Shown piece after piece: positions 26,313 through 46,970 of a stretch of DNA of 64,000 nucleotides (its first letter is position 1; every line of letters begins with the position of its first letter). The stretch spans positions 49,455,847-49,519,846 of the forward strand of contig CP154954.1 of NCBI GenBank assembly GCA_039621445.1, read 5' to 3'. The notes under the pieces are model-generated. The model had not been told where the DNA came from. It saw nothing but the letters and a program-made list of their open reading frames with translations, and searched no databases. This stretch comes from Euglena gracilis. Its lineage: Eukaryota; Euglenida; Euglenophyceae; Euglenales. A program made the position numbers and the translations under genes.

Positions 26313-26542
26313 TTAACCCCCCCCCCCAATAACCTGGCGGGGTGCCAGGTTACTGGAACCAACTTTTGGTCCTGCCCCCCGCCAGGTTATTTGGACCCTT
26401 TTTTCAACGTCGTAAAGGAATTTTGCCTAAAAAAGGGGGTGCCAAGTTACTGGAACCATCTTTTTTGCCCCTCCCCCCGCCAAGTTATTCGGCCACTGCC
26501 AGGAACAAGGGCCCCGCCAGGCTATTTGGGAGGGGGGGTTTA
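26313..26542. mobile_element. TTAA/C-run TIR element, 230 bp
   Basis: The left border is TTAA then a C run, AATAACCTGGCGGGG. The right border is CCCCGCCAGGCTATTT, a G run and TTTA. The ends are inverted repeats of about 25 bp, and the interior repeats GCCAGGTTA/TACTGGAACCA. The border TTAA with a CCC start is typical of piggyBac-derived MITEs. Confidence 0.75.
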
Positions 26543-27324
26543 TTTGACTGCCATCTGGGGGTTGAGTTGGTGGGCTTTGCATGGGACAGCTCTGCTTTGG
26601 ACGGTTTCTGTGACTGGTGAAATTTGTTTTCAATTTGTGGGGTTTGGGGGCCATGTTCACCTGTGGTGTCTTTCTATTTGAGGTTTGACGTGTTTTTATC
26701 TCGGGTTTTGGCTGCTGTTTCTGGGATTTGTGGGTTTTTCATCATCAGAGTTTTTCATTTTGGCGGTTTGTCAACGAGATTGAGTTTTTTTTTTGCTGTG
26801 TACTGGGCGTTGGGATATGTGTGTTGGGTTTTTGCCACGTTGGGCTGCCCATCTTTGGTTCTTTGTTCTTTGGGCACTGGGTTTTTGTGCTGTGGGCAGG
26901 GTCTGGTGTGGGGCTGTTTTGTTTGTTTTGTTTAAGACCAGGGAACCCACTTTTCAAGGTCAAAAATCTTCTGGCACTTCACGCCGAAATAGGCCCAAAA
27001 TTAAGCCAAACCCAGTGGGAGACAGCGAGGTTCACCACCAAAAAAAATCCCCGGTCTGCTGCAATTATTGGCTTGGTTTTTTGCAGCCTTGGACGTTAAA
27101 GGAAGGAACACTTTTCTGCACTTCGCAACCGGACGTCAATAGTCACTGGTCTCTGTCTGCAGCCCGGATGGGATTGGGAAAAAAAAGTCCAGCCAGCTCT
27201 GGCTGGCTGGACCTCCCCAGCAGGGGGCAGGGTCACCGCCGTCTGAAGAAAACCCCTGCTCTGCCATGTCCTGGCTCTGTGGGGCTGCGGACCGCGGCCC
27301 CGAGACAACCCCCGGCGACTGCTT

Positions 27325-27700
27325 CCCATCGCCGGCCGCACTGTTGGGTACTGTGGGGACGGATGGCCGCACAGACAGCTCTGACCTGTGCACAGGAAAT
27401 GGGTGGCAGACAGGCTTCTTTTTCAGGTCCAGCCCCGGTGAAGATGCCTCCCATTCAGGGGGGGAAAACGCACAAGCCTGTCAGTCAACCCAATCAGTGC
27501 CTTCAGTTGCCGGGGTGAGCCAATTCAGAAAGGACCCAAAAAACCCTCCCCCCAAATGCCAGAATGCTCTTCCCTGGCAAAAAAAAGCCGTCCGTGTACT
27601 TCTTCAGTGGCCGGCAGCCCTCCTCCTCCTCCGCCTCCTCCGCCCCATCGTTGTCCTCGCCCCGTCGCCTCTTCCGCCCTCTCAGGTCCTCGGCCGGGTC
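27325..27700 (-). repeat. Segmental duplication copy 2
   Basis: Second copy of the 24965-25335 unit, about 2.37 kb away in the same orientation. The shared minus-strand segment EDLRGRKRRRGEDNDG is followed here by a shorter Glu/Ala run. Conservation of the charged peptide while flanks differ hints that it is or was coding. Confidence 0.65.
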
Positions 27701-27849
27701 CTGGCTCTGTGGGGCAGCGGACCGCGGCCCTGCGACGCCCCCCAGCCACGGCCATTGACCCACCGAGGGAAGTCAACGTCCCACCGGGTGTTGAGGGGAC
27801 CCACACAGGGGGGCGGCCTGGTGGGAGCACCCCCCCCCCCCAGCAACCC

Positions 27850-28954
27850 AACCCCAAAGGCCTTGATTTGCAGCAGGCAATTTTGCCCAACACTTGGCGG
27901 CAATGTGCCCCATCTTACCACAACGTTCGCACGGTGCTCTGATTACACCTTCGTTGATTTTGTTGTGGGGGTGGGGGTAGGGAGTGGTGCTTCTTCCACA
28001 TTTTGAATGGAAACGGGGTGATTCAACAATTTTGATGTGTCCCCCCCTCCTTTTTTGGTTGAGAATATTGAGAAAAATTCTCATTTTCCGATTCTGTGGA
28101 AACTTCTTCCCTCATCCATTGGGGGTTTGATTCCGTTCTGGGGGGGGGGGGGGCACTATGCCATTTAAATTCAACGGCTTGCTCCTTTTGCATGAGCCAT
28201 TTGTGCATCATTCCCATGATTTCTGTGGGGGGAAATTGAAATTCTTTGGAGGAAACTTGCAATTTTTGTCCGTTTGACACATTTCGTCCATTGAGTGAAA
28301 GAAGCAAGTTTTTGTCCCTTACCAACCCAACCTTCACCTCAAAATGTGTCCCAAAAAACATCACGGAGACAAAATGTAACGTGGATCCCTCCAATGCACT
28401 CACCAAAACCCCTTGCACTTGGTGGGGATCCACCAAGAGCAAATTTCTTACCTCCACCACGTTCAAATCACCTCCCCTTTCTTGTTCCCTGACAATTCTC
28501 TCGTTGTAAAATTTGGGAATTTCCCGTCTTAAAACCCGATATGCGTCGGCGTCGGTCACATCGTTTGCAAAATTTCGCAACATGAGAAAAAACGTTTCCA
28601 ATCCTCCTCAGTCGGGTCGTTTTTGTACTTGAGACGAATTTCTTCAAATTTTTGCCTTCAATTTCCTGCCCCACTGGAATTTTCTTTTTCCAACAAATCC
28701 CAGGCCTGTTGAACATTTGTGATCATTCCTGTCCCCCTTAGGAGCCTCAAACGGTCTCCATCGGTTTCATTTACGGAGGAAATCAAAAGTGACAAGAGTT
28801 CTTGGTTGTCGGTTGGACCTCTAGGAAGCCTTTGCACATATTCTTCCCAACGAAATTGAAAATCAGGCCAATCTTCGGCGTGACCAGAAAAGAACTTCAG
28901 TCCCCCCCCCCTAGGGATGCCAGGGAACTGCGAACCTAGCAGCACACTACCCAC
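27850..28954 (-). pseudogene. Broken retrotransposon Gag with one CCHC knuckle
   Basis: Minus-strand frames give a Gag-like N-terminal part (FSGHAEDWPDFQFRWEEY near 28880, then a helical region), a middle part in other frames (28601-28023), and a single zinc knuckle CERCGKMGHIAAKC near 27900-27940. The frame changes at least three times, at about 28655 (after an A-rich run), about 28600 (T run) and about 28050 (G run), so no intact protein is encoded as assembled. I see no protease, reverse transcriptase, integrase or LTRs nearby. The family resembles Gag of LTR retrotransposons. The breaks may be decay or homopolymer errors. Confidence 0.75.
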
Positions 28955-29129
28955 CCGCCACCCACCCTGAGGCCAAGACTTGGTAAACCAGGTTTAATGA
29001 AGCCGCAGGACCCTGAGGACAGTGGAACTTTCAAGTCCCCGCACAGAAAAGTGGGAAGAGGGCAGGAGGCAAGTGCAGCACTGGGGTGCAAAGGCGTAGA
29101 CCCACCCACGGGGACCACACCGACCACAC

Positions 29130-29330
29130 AAGGTGGGTGTACATCCCTATAGCGCTGGAATTTACACCAGAGTTGCTCACCCGGCCAGGCGGAGCAACAA
29201 AAGGAGCACTGGTGTCAGGGGTCCCCGGCCACTCACCACACAGCACATTGGGCCAGAACCGGAGGTCGCGCGCCATAAACAAGCCAGAAGCCTCAGTGCA
29301 ACCAAGGGGTGGTCCAGCACAGCCCTACTG
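29130..29330 (+). repeat. Dispersed repeat, family O, copy 1
   Basis: About 200 bp shared in the same orientation with about 59815-60010. Both contain ACACCAGAGTTGCTCACC, GGCCAGGCGGAG, ACTCACCACACAGCA and GCCATAAACA. No coding capacity is evident. Confidence 0.8.
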
Positions 29331-31215
29331 GCCTTCCATGGACACACTGTGACTGGCACTCCCGGCCCCGGCCAGCGTGCGACACCACAGAACCTTTGCA
29401 GGGCCGCGGGCAAGCGGTTCTGCCGGCGACTCGGCATCGGGTGCTGGGGGCAAGGCCAACGAGACAGGGGGGTCACCTCTGGAGGCGGTGTGGAGGCCCT
29501 GTGGACTGGCCAAAGAGGGGGGGGAACGTTCACACCGCTGGAGACAATTTGGGGGTGGCACGAGGCTGTAGGGAAGGTCTGGTGGGGGTAGGACCCCCCC
29601 CACCCACCAGAATGGGTGTGGGGGGGGGGGTCGACCCCCCCACCTACACACATGGGGTTTCGAGGATTCCCCTTCAGCCCTGGACCAACATGGGGGCACA
29701 ATTCGGCGAGGGTATGAGATTTGGAGTGCCGTTTGGAAGAAAGCGGACCCAACGTTTGTCCTTGTGCAGAGCCGACGGCGGAGTCGAAAGGTCATGCCCA
29801 GTGTTTGTGGGCTCTTTGGTTTCGACATCTTGCATCAACGAAGCAGAGGGGATTTCACTGTGAGAATGCAACAATGCAACGTGAACTTCACCTTGTGGGT
29901 CGAAGCACATGAGCCAATGCCTGTGGATTTCGTCCAAATATTTACTCCTTCTTGCTACCGCAGTGTGTATGTTTGCAACGTGCTCGCGCGTGTGTGCGTG
30001 TTTGCGCGTGTTTCTTTCGAAAAAAAATTTGGTCTTCTTTCATACATCCGCGAGTTCAGGCGTTCTGGACGGTAAAAGCAAAGTTTTTCTTTGATTTTTG
30101 GATGTCAACAAAATATTTTGGGGTCGAAACAATACAAAAAAATGAGGACGCGTTTTTTAAAAACAAATTGCGCGCACGCACACAAACAGAAATCCAGTAT
30201 GAGTGAATACAGCAACAGACACATCCTCATCCATTGGTGTGAGGCGGGAGGAAGGTGACTTTTCTTGACATCCCCAAAGCATCCCATTCCTGGCGCTGGT
30301 ATCCTTGTATCAGGCATCTCTGCTTCGGTGGGCCAATGTTAATGCAAAGGAGAGCCCATGTCCACCATTTCCCTTCATTTCACCCATTCTGCTAAGGTCA
30401 CATTTAAAAAATAAAGCACCACCATTCGGCCGCCGTTTCCCGTTGGAGGTCGTCAAGGGGTTACACGTACCCCGGTTCTGACAACAGAGGCCCTCCGAAG
30501 AGTTCACAAACTGAGAGCCTATGCTACCAACAGAATGTTGGTGATAAAAAAAAAGAACGTCATTAAAACACGTCTGTGCTCACCGACAAGCACTTGCAGG
30601 GATGCAGCTCTCCACGACTGCAAGAGGACATGCCGAGATGGGGAAGGGGCAGAAGTTGGATCGATATGGAGGCCGGAGAGATCCAGGAGAAGATTAGCGG
30701 CCAGGGTTCAGCAAGGGTTTTGTTGAAGACCCCGGGGGGCATCCAGCCAGCCAACAGGAAAAGTGGGTGGGGTCCAAGGAGAGGGAGAGACGCTGAGCTC
30801 ATATCGTTTCCAGCTCGTGCCCGAAAACAGGCAGAAAAGAGCCAAAACCAACTGCTTAGGACGTTTCAGCAAAAATTTTGAGGTGAAAAACCCCCCTGAC
30901 AAATCCTCGAAAAAGCCAGTTTGTTTTTTTCTAAATTTCCCAAATTGTTTTGCTTTCGGTCGAGCCCGGTTTCGCGGGGCTGGCCCCAACTTTATTTCAA
31001 CGAACCCTGCCCCGGGGAGGTTCGCATCGGGCTGGGGCTGCTGGCTGGCTGGACCCCCTCCCCCGGGGGTCCCCTCCAGCTCCAGAACCCCCTGGTGGTG
31101 AGCGTTGAGAGTACTTGGCCAAATGCCAGAAAAACTGCCACAGATGGCTGTCAGGACCACCAATGGCTGGAGTTTCACTGGGTGCAACGTGTTATTCCAC
31201 ACAGACACACACACA

Positions 31216-31345
<130 letters not shown>

Positions 31346-32140
31346 AGACGTACAAAAGATGGCATACACACCCACACACAACACAACATTCACACACATT
31401 TCCACTCAGAAAAACACAATAAAATGAATAAAAATAAAACACACACTCAGAGAAAACAAATGGAACTCAATACATTCAACGTATTACATACCAAGAGGTT
31501 GCGCTCAGTGCAGACATACTCCTGCCAGCCGTTGCGTAAGGTTATGGCGAAAAATGTCATAACTGTCGGGAGCTCGGTCAAACATCTTTTTGCAACCCGC
31601 GACGTCTTCTGCGCTTGGGTGTCCGCAAAGCAAGGAACTCCCCCCCTCCCCCTCAGCAGGGACGGCCTGGGTCGACCAGGGCGTTATTCAAGGCCCGGGG
31701 GGGGGGTCCTGTTCAAAGGCTGGAAAATTTGGCGTGGCTGGAAAAAGGCTGCTGGCTGCCCTCCCCCCAAGGGGGATCCAGGGCTGGAACCAGGTCCGAC
31801 CCGGGTCGAACCGGGTGCAAAAAATCTACACTGCAAGAATGTGCAAAAAAGTGCAATAGTCGACCCCTGATGCCTTTTCCTGAAAGTGGCCATTTTAAAA
31901 AGAGATTTGCCTGGGCCGCAATCAGGGCGTCGCATTTGAAGATCTGACCCCGTCTCCCAGGTGGGGGGGGGCAGCCAGTCCCTGGGCTGGTGACGACCCA
32001 CCTGGCTGAGCCTGGGGGTGCGATGTTCCGGAAAAAGAAGCCTGAGCTCGATTCGGCAGGGTGGCACTCGGATTGCAACGTGGGGCCACGCGGCAAACAG
32101 AATGGTGGTAACAGTCCTCGCGGGCATTGCTGGAAATGGG

Positions 32141-32846
32141 CAGGGGGGGGGAAATTATGCGGTCTGGCAGGCGGGGAAAAAATGCAGAAATTATGCGGAA
32201 AAATGCGGGAAAATGCGGAAATTATGCGGAAATTATGCGGGAAAAAAATGCGGAAAATATGCGGAAAAATGCGGAAAATGCGGAAAATATGCCGAAATTC
32301 TGTGGAGTCCCAGGTCACATGGAGAGGATAGATATATTTCTACCTCACAATATGCAGGGTCCCGATGCTATTTGATTCCCATCGCCGATGCCCAAGCTTG
32401 CCAGAAGTCACCAAAATGCAATGGAAAAACAAAGCACAAATTATGCATAAAACAGAGAGATGAAAAGACGAGCACTTGTGCTCCAACATATTGGGGAAAC
32501 AATGAACCTTGTAGTTGACCTGAAATGTAAAAAATTCACAAAAAATGCGGAAATTATGCGGAAAAATGTGGAAATTATGCGAAAAAATGCAGTAATTATG
32601 CGGAAAAATGCGGAAAATGCGGGATAATGCGGAAATTATGCGGAAAAATGCGGAAAAATGCGGAAAATGCGGAAAAAATGCGGTCAAATGCGAAAATGCG
32701 GAAAAATGCGGAAAATTTACAAAAAAAATGCGGAAAATATGCGGAAAAATGCGGAAAAATGCGGAATAATGCGGAATAATGCGGAAATGCGGAAAAATGC
32801 GGAAAAATGCGGAATAATGCGGACCGCATAATTTCCCCCCCCCCTG
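32141..32846. mobile_element. CAGGGG-ended TIR element with 7-bp target duplication
   Basis: It starts CAGGGGGGGGG then AAATTATGCGGTC and ends GACCGCATAATTT then a C run and CCCTG: a near-perfect inverted repeat of about 23 bp. Exact direct repeats AAATGGG lie at 32134-32140 and 32847-32853. Both subterminal zones (32160-32300 and 32545-32825) are arrays of AATGCGGAA-type words. The middle is unique and has no evident gene. Same architecture as 7144-7655. Confidence 0.88.
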
Positions 32847-33305
32847 AAATGGGGTGCTTGCTCTGCTTGGACGGAAACACGGCGTGGTGGGGGGTGACGC
32901 CGTTTCCAGCAATGGTTGGCTGGGGGAATATAAAACACATAAATCACCTTTTCTCTTCTGGTGGACCTCCACATCGGTTGGTCATCAAACACATCCCTGG
33001 ACAGAGACAGTGCCCATGCACGTGATGCCCAAGCAATAAAAAATGCTTTGAAATGCTGAAAACAGTTAATTGAAAAGATGCTCAAAATGTCTTCCAAGCA
33101 TGCGGAATGCCTTGGCCATTTATTGTTTTGATGTTTACTACCGGGACACTGTGTTTCGGCCTGCCCTCCGACGAAGTTGGTTTGTGGACCTCCACCGCTG
33201 GTCGCCATTTTACAATACAATACGCCGTGCACTGCACTGCACTTGTGGACGTTTGAAGGACGGTTATATAGAGCGGCGGGCAGGGGGGGGAGGGGCCGGT
33301 TGAGG

Positions 33306-35515
33306 TCAGGAGGGACGGAAGACCAGGTACACCGTGTTGAGGGGGTCCTCCTCCGGGTAATGGTGCACGCCACTGCCTGATGCATCGCTTGCTTTGAAGG
33401 AAGAAGAAGGCCTGAAGGAACCGGCCAGGTTGGGCCGATGTTGGGAGGGGGCCGTGTGGGCTCGAACGCCGAGGGGAGTACTGCGGTGCCTGGCCAAACG
33501 GTGTCCGAGAAAATGGCGGTCCAACAAGGGGGTACAGCGAGCTGGGGACCAATGAGAGGGGGCAGATGGGCACCGCCTTGTCCAAGGCACATCAATGTTC
33601 TAAGAATATGCTGATCACAGGAGGGGGGCGGTCTAAACAAAACGATTTTCTCTGCGTCTTCGTGTCTTGGATGTAAGTAGGTAAGTCAGTCGGCAGGAAG
33701 GTGGGTGGGCAGGTAAACCCCCCCCCATTTAAACCGACCCCCCTTCTAAACCGACCTACCCTTCCAAACCGACCCATTGCAGAATTTAAACCAAAAAAAG
33801 AAATAAACCGACCCATGGCAAATTGGATGACAAACATGCACAACATAATGGAAGCCGCCAACGGAAAGAGCATCCATGCTCATTGAATAGTTAGTATTGA
33901 TGACCCAAAACTGGGATTTACACCCAAAATTAGGCATTTGCTTCCAAATATTGGAGTTTACACCTCAAATTGGGCATTTTCTTCCGAAAATTTGGTGTTG
34001 GAACCCAAAGATTACAAAATTAGGCATTTGCCATCAAAAATTTGAAGATTGCAATGCACCCAAAATTAGGCAGTTTGCCACCAAAAAAATTGGATATTAC
34101 ACCCAAAATTCAGCATTTGCCCCCGAAAATTGAGCATTTGCATCCCAAATTAGGCATGTGTCACTCAATGTTAGGAATTGGCCGACAAATTCGGCATTTG
34201 CCAATTGAAATTGCCTTGCTGATATCAACCCGCTTCCGTCACACCGTCGGCCAGCCGTGTGCTCCCTCTGAAACCGACCCCCCGTCTAAACCGACCCCCT
34301 CCAGGATTTCCGCCAACCCAAAAGTCCTAAACCGACGGGTCGGTTTAAATGGGGGGGGGGGTTTAGGTAGGTAGGCCGGTAGGCCAGTAGATTGGTCGAT
34401 TACAATATCCGAACCGACGGACCAAAACCGAAAGGCGCATCGTTTTCTGTCCGGGCCAATCGTCCAATCCCTCTCCCCAGGCCACGGCGTGGGCAGTACC
34501 CACAGAGCCGGAAAGAGGACCGCTCTTCCACAAAGAGCCGCCATGCGCGGTAGTCCAAGCAAGGGGATGGCCAGGGCACCAACTGCAGCCAACTGACACC
34601 AGTTAGACTATCCCATCAACAAAATCATTTGCAATGGGTCAGAAAGAACGCATGACCGGAAGCCGATACGTCAACCCCATCACAAAAGCAGGGTTGCCCA
34701 TCAGATACCGACAGAGATGGCAGAAAAGGGATGGCTTTCCAAAGGGGTGGCGGCCATTCAATGTGCCCACCCATCATCTGTGCAGAGCCTGCCCATAGCA
34801 GGCATCCAGCTTTGCCTGCCCACAGCACCCACCCGGTCCTCAAAAGCAGCCTGTGGGAGGGGGGCTGGAGACCTCGTGTGGCAGCGACCCAAAGGGATCC
34901 CGGTGGTCATCCACCAGACCACCCCCCACGCCGGCCACCGCCTCGGCGCGGTACTCCCCGTCCCGGCCGAGGCGGCCCTGCAGCCACCGCGCGGCGTCGA
35001 GCGCAGGGGGCGTGCCCCTCCGGGCAGCCGCCTGCCGCTCGGGGGTGAGGCGGTGGAACTCCGGGCAGTCGAGGGCCCACTCCTGGACGATCGCCGGGGG
35101 GAGTCGGCCCCAAAAGAGGTGCTGGAGATGGTGGGGGGGGGGATCTCCCAGGCTGGGTCTGAGGGCCTTTGGCAGGGGAAAACAAGGAACGCCGCTATCC
35201 CTGAAGCCTGAAAAAAACCAACACACTGAAACCAATGTCACGCAAAACACACACACTCACTCACTCACTCACTCACCGGGGACAGGTGGGCGGAAAACAT
35301 TGGGGTACACACACAGCTGGGGGGCCATTGTTCCCGGCGGCGGAGGGTGACTCCCCAGCAGGGCGCCGTGGGGCGCCAGGGCCTGCTCCGCCGCCCGCAG
35401 CAGCTTCGCGGCGGCGTCCTCCCCGACGGCGTGCAGCACCAGCTGCAGCGCCACCACGTCCGGCGCGGCCGGCAGCGCGCTGACCAGCGCCTTCGGCTGC
35501 CGCAGCACCGCCGCG
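33306..35515 (-). CDS. Unrecognised gene, 3' part, four exons
   Basis: Exons 35352-35515, 34939-35121, 34500-34582 and 33306-33387 (stop TGA at 33306-33308). Exons two to four have GT-AG borders and agree in phase (0-0, 0-2, 2-stop). The join from the first exon (ends in phase 1) to the second is unresolved. Exon 1 reads as an Ala/Leu-rich helix (LVSALPAAPDVVALQLVLHA). Exon 2 starts HLFWGRLPPAIVQEWALDC and continues through FHRLTPERQ. Exon 3 contains CLDYRAWRLFVEERSSFRLC. The last exon ends HHYPEEDPLNTVYLVFRPS. I do not recognise the family. FVEERSSFRLCG recalls the Rtr1/RPAP2 zinc region, but the downstream Cys ligands are not there, so I do not assign it. The last intron contains a TIR element. 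The gene is divergent from the IP3-receptor exons that begin 390 bp away. Confidence 0.65.
33714..34365. mobile_element. TAAA/C-run TIR element with internal 30-bp repeats
   Basis: The left end is TAAA then a C run and ATTTAAACCGACC. The right end is GGTCGGTTTAAAT then a G run and TTTA. The AAACCGACC word is iterated near both ends. The interior (33905-34205) repeats units built around AAATTAGGCATTTGCC. It lies in the last intron of the unrecognised minus-strand gene. Ends resemble those at 26313 and 18514. Confidence 0.8.
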
Positions 35516-35903
35516 CTGCGAGGGGGACGGGCGGGGGACGGGCGGGCTGTCCCGGCGGCCCAGTCCACCGCCCTCGCCCCAACACTTTGGGGGGCAGGAG
35601 GTGTGTGGAGGGGCAGGGATGGGTCGGTTGCTGTTCTGGGGTGAGCTTCAGTGGGGTCGCGTGCAGTTCAACGTTGTTGATGACCTTTTCTCAGCCCGTC
35701 TGACAAAACCACCTGCAACAAGAAGAAACTCCCGCTGAATACACGTTGTGCAGAGGAGCCGCACCTCTTCAAGGACTTCAAAACGACGTGATCGTGCGTC
35801 GACGTGCGTACTCGCCCATCAGTGAACGAAAGCAACTTCCCTTCCCACTATTCCCCACCCGCAACCTGCCAGCCTGGTCAGTGACCCATGGCCTGGCCCA
35901 CAG

Positions 35904-43885
<7,982 letters not shown>

Positions 43886-46339
43886 CACGTGGCCTCGGTG
43901 TTTGGGGAGTTATTTTTCAGGTGTCAATCGGGGCTGACGAAGGATTTCTCTTTCGTCTTTGCCAAGTTTAGGTGTGCGGCAGAGAGAATCGTTGATTCGC
44001 GCCGCATTTTGAGGTTGTCATTCTTGAAGCGAACACTCATTGAACTCCATCTCCTGAGCAGGGGAGGAAGGAGGTGTCAGTCCGCATTACACCCTGACGC
44101 ATGGGTCACGGCTGCCAATTCTGGGCCTGGCGCTCGGCCATCCCTCGTCCGGCGGTGGAGGGCCCACTCCCGGGGGCCGGCGCCGTCCTCTTCGACGGGG
44201 CCAGTCCCCGGTTCACCACCCCCATGAGCCCCTCCGGGCTCGGGCCAAGAGGGGTCGGCCAGCGCAGCGTCTCCGCCTTCTGACCCCCTCCCGCGGTCCA
44301 CCGGCGCGGATTGGCCTGCTTTCCAGCTGCAACCTGTGCTCCCGCCGGTCTCCTCCCTTCTCTGGCAAAAGAATAGTTCCATTCTTGCCGCGACGACTGA
44401 CCCCATCTCACACGCCTTCTTTGTCTCCCTAATCCCGGGCGCCTGACGACGAGAACTGCTGTTTTGCCCTGCCTCCCGTCGATCACAGTGCCAGTGGTTG
44501 TTGTTTAAACCCCTCAGCGCTTCGTTTCGGTTCGCCATGTATCTGCTTTGCCAGACCTGCTCTGCCTCTCTCACTCGTCGCACCCTCACTGAGCAGTTAT
44601 TCTGCGCTGGGAGACAGTTTTTGGAAGAATTCCTGTTTCAATGAACCCTTAATTTTCACCCTGGAAACATTTTATGATTTCTATTCTACGAAAATGCCGT
44701 GCAGTGAAACCCCTCCCCTGAACCATTCACCGAATTCTTTGTGGGAGAAGCTTTTTGTATGCGCATTTCTGTGTCTGTGTGTGGATCATTCTCAAAATCA
44801 CTCCCGAACCCACACTGCCAGTCAAAGTCAGACCAGGGTCAAGGGAGGGGGAACGCCCAAATGTGCTGTGTGCTACAGTGATGTGGCAGCCACCGCTCCT
44901 GTGTGGAATTGGTGCGACGGAGGGGGAGGTGAGAGATTTGCACCTAGTGGGCACAAAGGTCGCCAACCGCTGGTGCGTGAATGGTCTTTTCGCCGGTAGG
45001 TGGCCGAGGCTTTTCCCGGGCATTGCCATCTCTTCCCATTTGTCATTTGGTTAGTCAGGTGGTCATTTGCTGAGTGGAACCCTTCCCGGCTGGTACCAAC
45101 CAACTCAACCCTAACCCAAGCTCCTGACTGCCTGGCGAGTGCGCACAGTTCCATCGTACGAGTGGAGGAGAGCGCAGGGGCATGCCTTCACCACGACACA
45201 TTAATTGCACCCCATGTTTTTGGCAGGAGTTCAGCGGGGGGAAAGAAACAAATTGCATAATTTGCATTTTTGAATCGAAAATCAAATATTTTGAACATTT
45301 GCATAATTTACATTTTTTGTATGATGATTTTGAAAAAAGCACATTCTTGCTTTTCTTTTGCATATTTTGACTTTCCGATTTTTTTGGGGCATTTGTACAG
45401 GCAAATTTCTCCACTTTCAGACAACTGGAAGTTGCATGCCTCACGTTTTTGGACCAATTTCATTATACCAGTAGTTGCATTATAAAATATAAGTGGAATC
45501 CACTTGGTGAACCAACCATGTCACTTTGCAAGTTTGCACCACATTTTCTTTTAGTGTTGTATTTTGGTGCAGGTGAAATTTTTCTAAGTCCTCTCCAGCA
45601 GAAAAGTGTACGGCTCAGTGTGGAGCTGTACACTAAAAAAAAAAATGCAAGTTGCATGCAAATTCCTTTACTTAGTTAGTTTAGGAGCTCAGCTTTGGAG
45701 AGCTCCTAAAGGAATTTACCTGCTGCATTTTTTTTGCATTTTTGCACTTTTTTGCACTTTTTTGCACTTTTTTGCATTTTGAGGAGCCTTGTTGGATCCC
45801 CCCCCCCTGAACGTTGTAATTTTGGGCAACTCCCCGGGGATGACAGATACAACGGACCTAAACGGTTCCCCAACTGAATCCCTCTCCCGTGCCACGGCGA
45901 ATGTGTCGCACGGCTTGTGCCCCTGTCGGCCCCAGCGCTCCGGCCCATCCATCGATGTCCGAGGGGGTTCCGAGCGACGAGGCCCCGGGCAGGCCGAATT
46001 TCAAGGCAAGGTCGACCCCACCCCGGGGGGGGGGGGGGTGCCTGCCTGTGCATGCAGTCCACGGCAGCCAGATCTGACCTCCCAGGGGGTCGGGCACATG
46101 GCCAAGAGTGCGGGTGTCGGAGTGCGGGTGCCCTGGAGTACCTGGGCGGGCAGGCATCCCAGCCCCCGGGGGATTGCGTGTCCGCCTGGTCGTGGGATTA
46201 AAAGCAAAAAATAGGCCCGTTCTGGACTTCTGGCGCCTTCGGGGCCAGAGTGCCTTGGTCGAGTGCCCAGCCTCCCCCCCCCGGGGGGGTTGGTCGAAGG
46301 CAGCCTGACCCCGGGGGGCACGGCGGACCACTGTGCCAG
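43886..46339. other. Region downstream of the IP3 receptor
   Basis: No supported exon. An open plus stretch at about 44100-44283 (PRPAVEGPLPGAG, LFDGASPRF, stop at 44281) could be coding, but its minus strand is also open. T-rich GCATTTTT and GCACTTTTTT words cluster at 45720-45780 before a C run. Confidence 0.4.
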
Positions 46340-46970
46340 CCCGCCGCCAGACGCCCCCCCGCTGGAGGCCCCCGAGGCGGAGGGGCACTCCGAGGACAGC
46401 AGCGTCGGGGCCCCGGCGACGGCCGCTGCGGAGCAACCCCCGCCCCGCGCCACCGTCTTACAGGAAGGCGGCGCACGGCGTTTGGTGAGGGGTTGGGGGC
46501 ATTTGGTCAGGGGACCACACGACGGCATGCATGTTCGCAAGGTCTGTTGGTCTGTTGGTTGCTGGTGGCATGTTGCAAGGTCTGTTGGTCCGTTGCTGTG
46601 TTGGCTGTGTTTGCTGTGTTGGCTGCGTTGCTGTGCGCGTTGCCTGTCGTGTTGTTGGCCCGCTGCTTGCCCCCCCCCCCTGCGCTGGGCGGGCGTGGCT
46701 GAGCGCCATCCGCAGCGGCCTCGCGCCGTCCCCCGAGGCCAAGGCCGTCGGCCGGCCCTCCGCCGGCTCCGAGCGCGACCTCGCCGCCCGGTGAGCTGCC
46801 GGCCGCGGGGCCCGGTCTCGGCACAGCCCAGTGGGCATCGGGGGATCGGGGAAGGGGCAAGTGCTGTGGGGGGGGCGGCTCACCGGCCCCGGCGCGCCAC
46901 GCCCGGCCAAGGGCAAGGGGCGGCGGAAGCGGGCCACGCCCGCCACCCGATCAACACCGCGCGGTACAAG
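46340..46970 (+). CDS. Candidate 5' exons of the CCCH gene
   Basis: Three plus-strand stretches with plausible splice sites. 46340-46484 encodes an acidic, Pro/Ala-rich segment (EAPEAEGHSEDSSVGAP) and ends at TTTG/GTGAGG in phase 0. 46704-46790 (SGLAPSPEAKAVGRPSAG) ends at GCCCG/GTGAGC. About 46920-46970 ends ARYKTR before GTGCAT; RYKT is the lead-in typical of TIS11-type CCCH fingers, but no finger follows in the next open stretch. Phases between the three are not all compatible, so this is a set of candidates and not a model. Confidence 0.4.

Noticed and set aside
34500-34582. Rtr1/RPAP2 phosphatase zinc region
   Set aside because: The FVEERSSFRLCG wording is similar, but spacing from the upstream Tyr differs and the next in-phase exon lacks the Pro-Leu-Cys and later Cys ligands.
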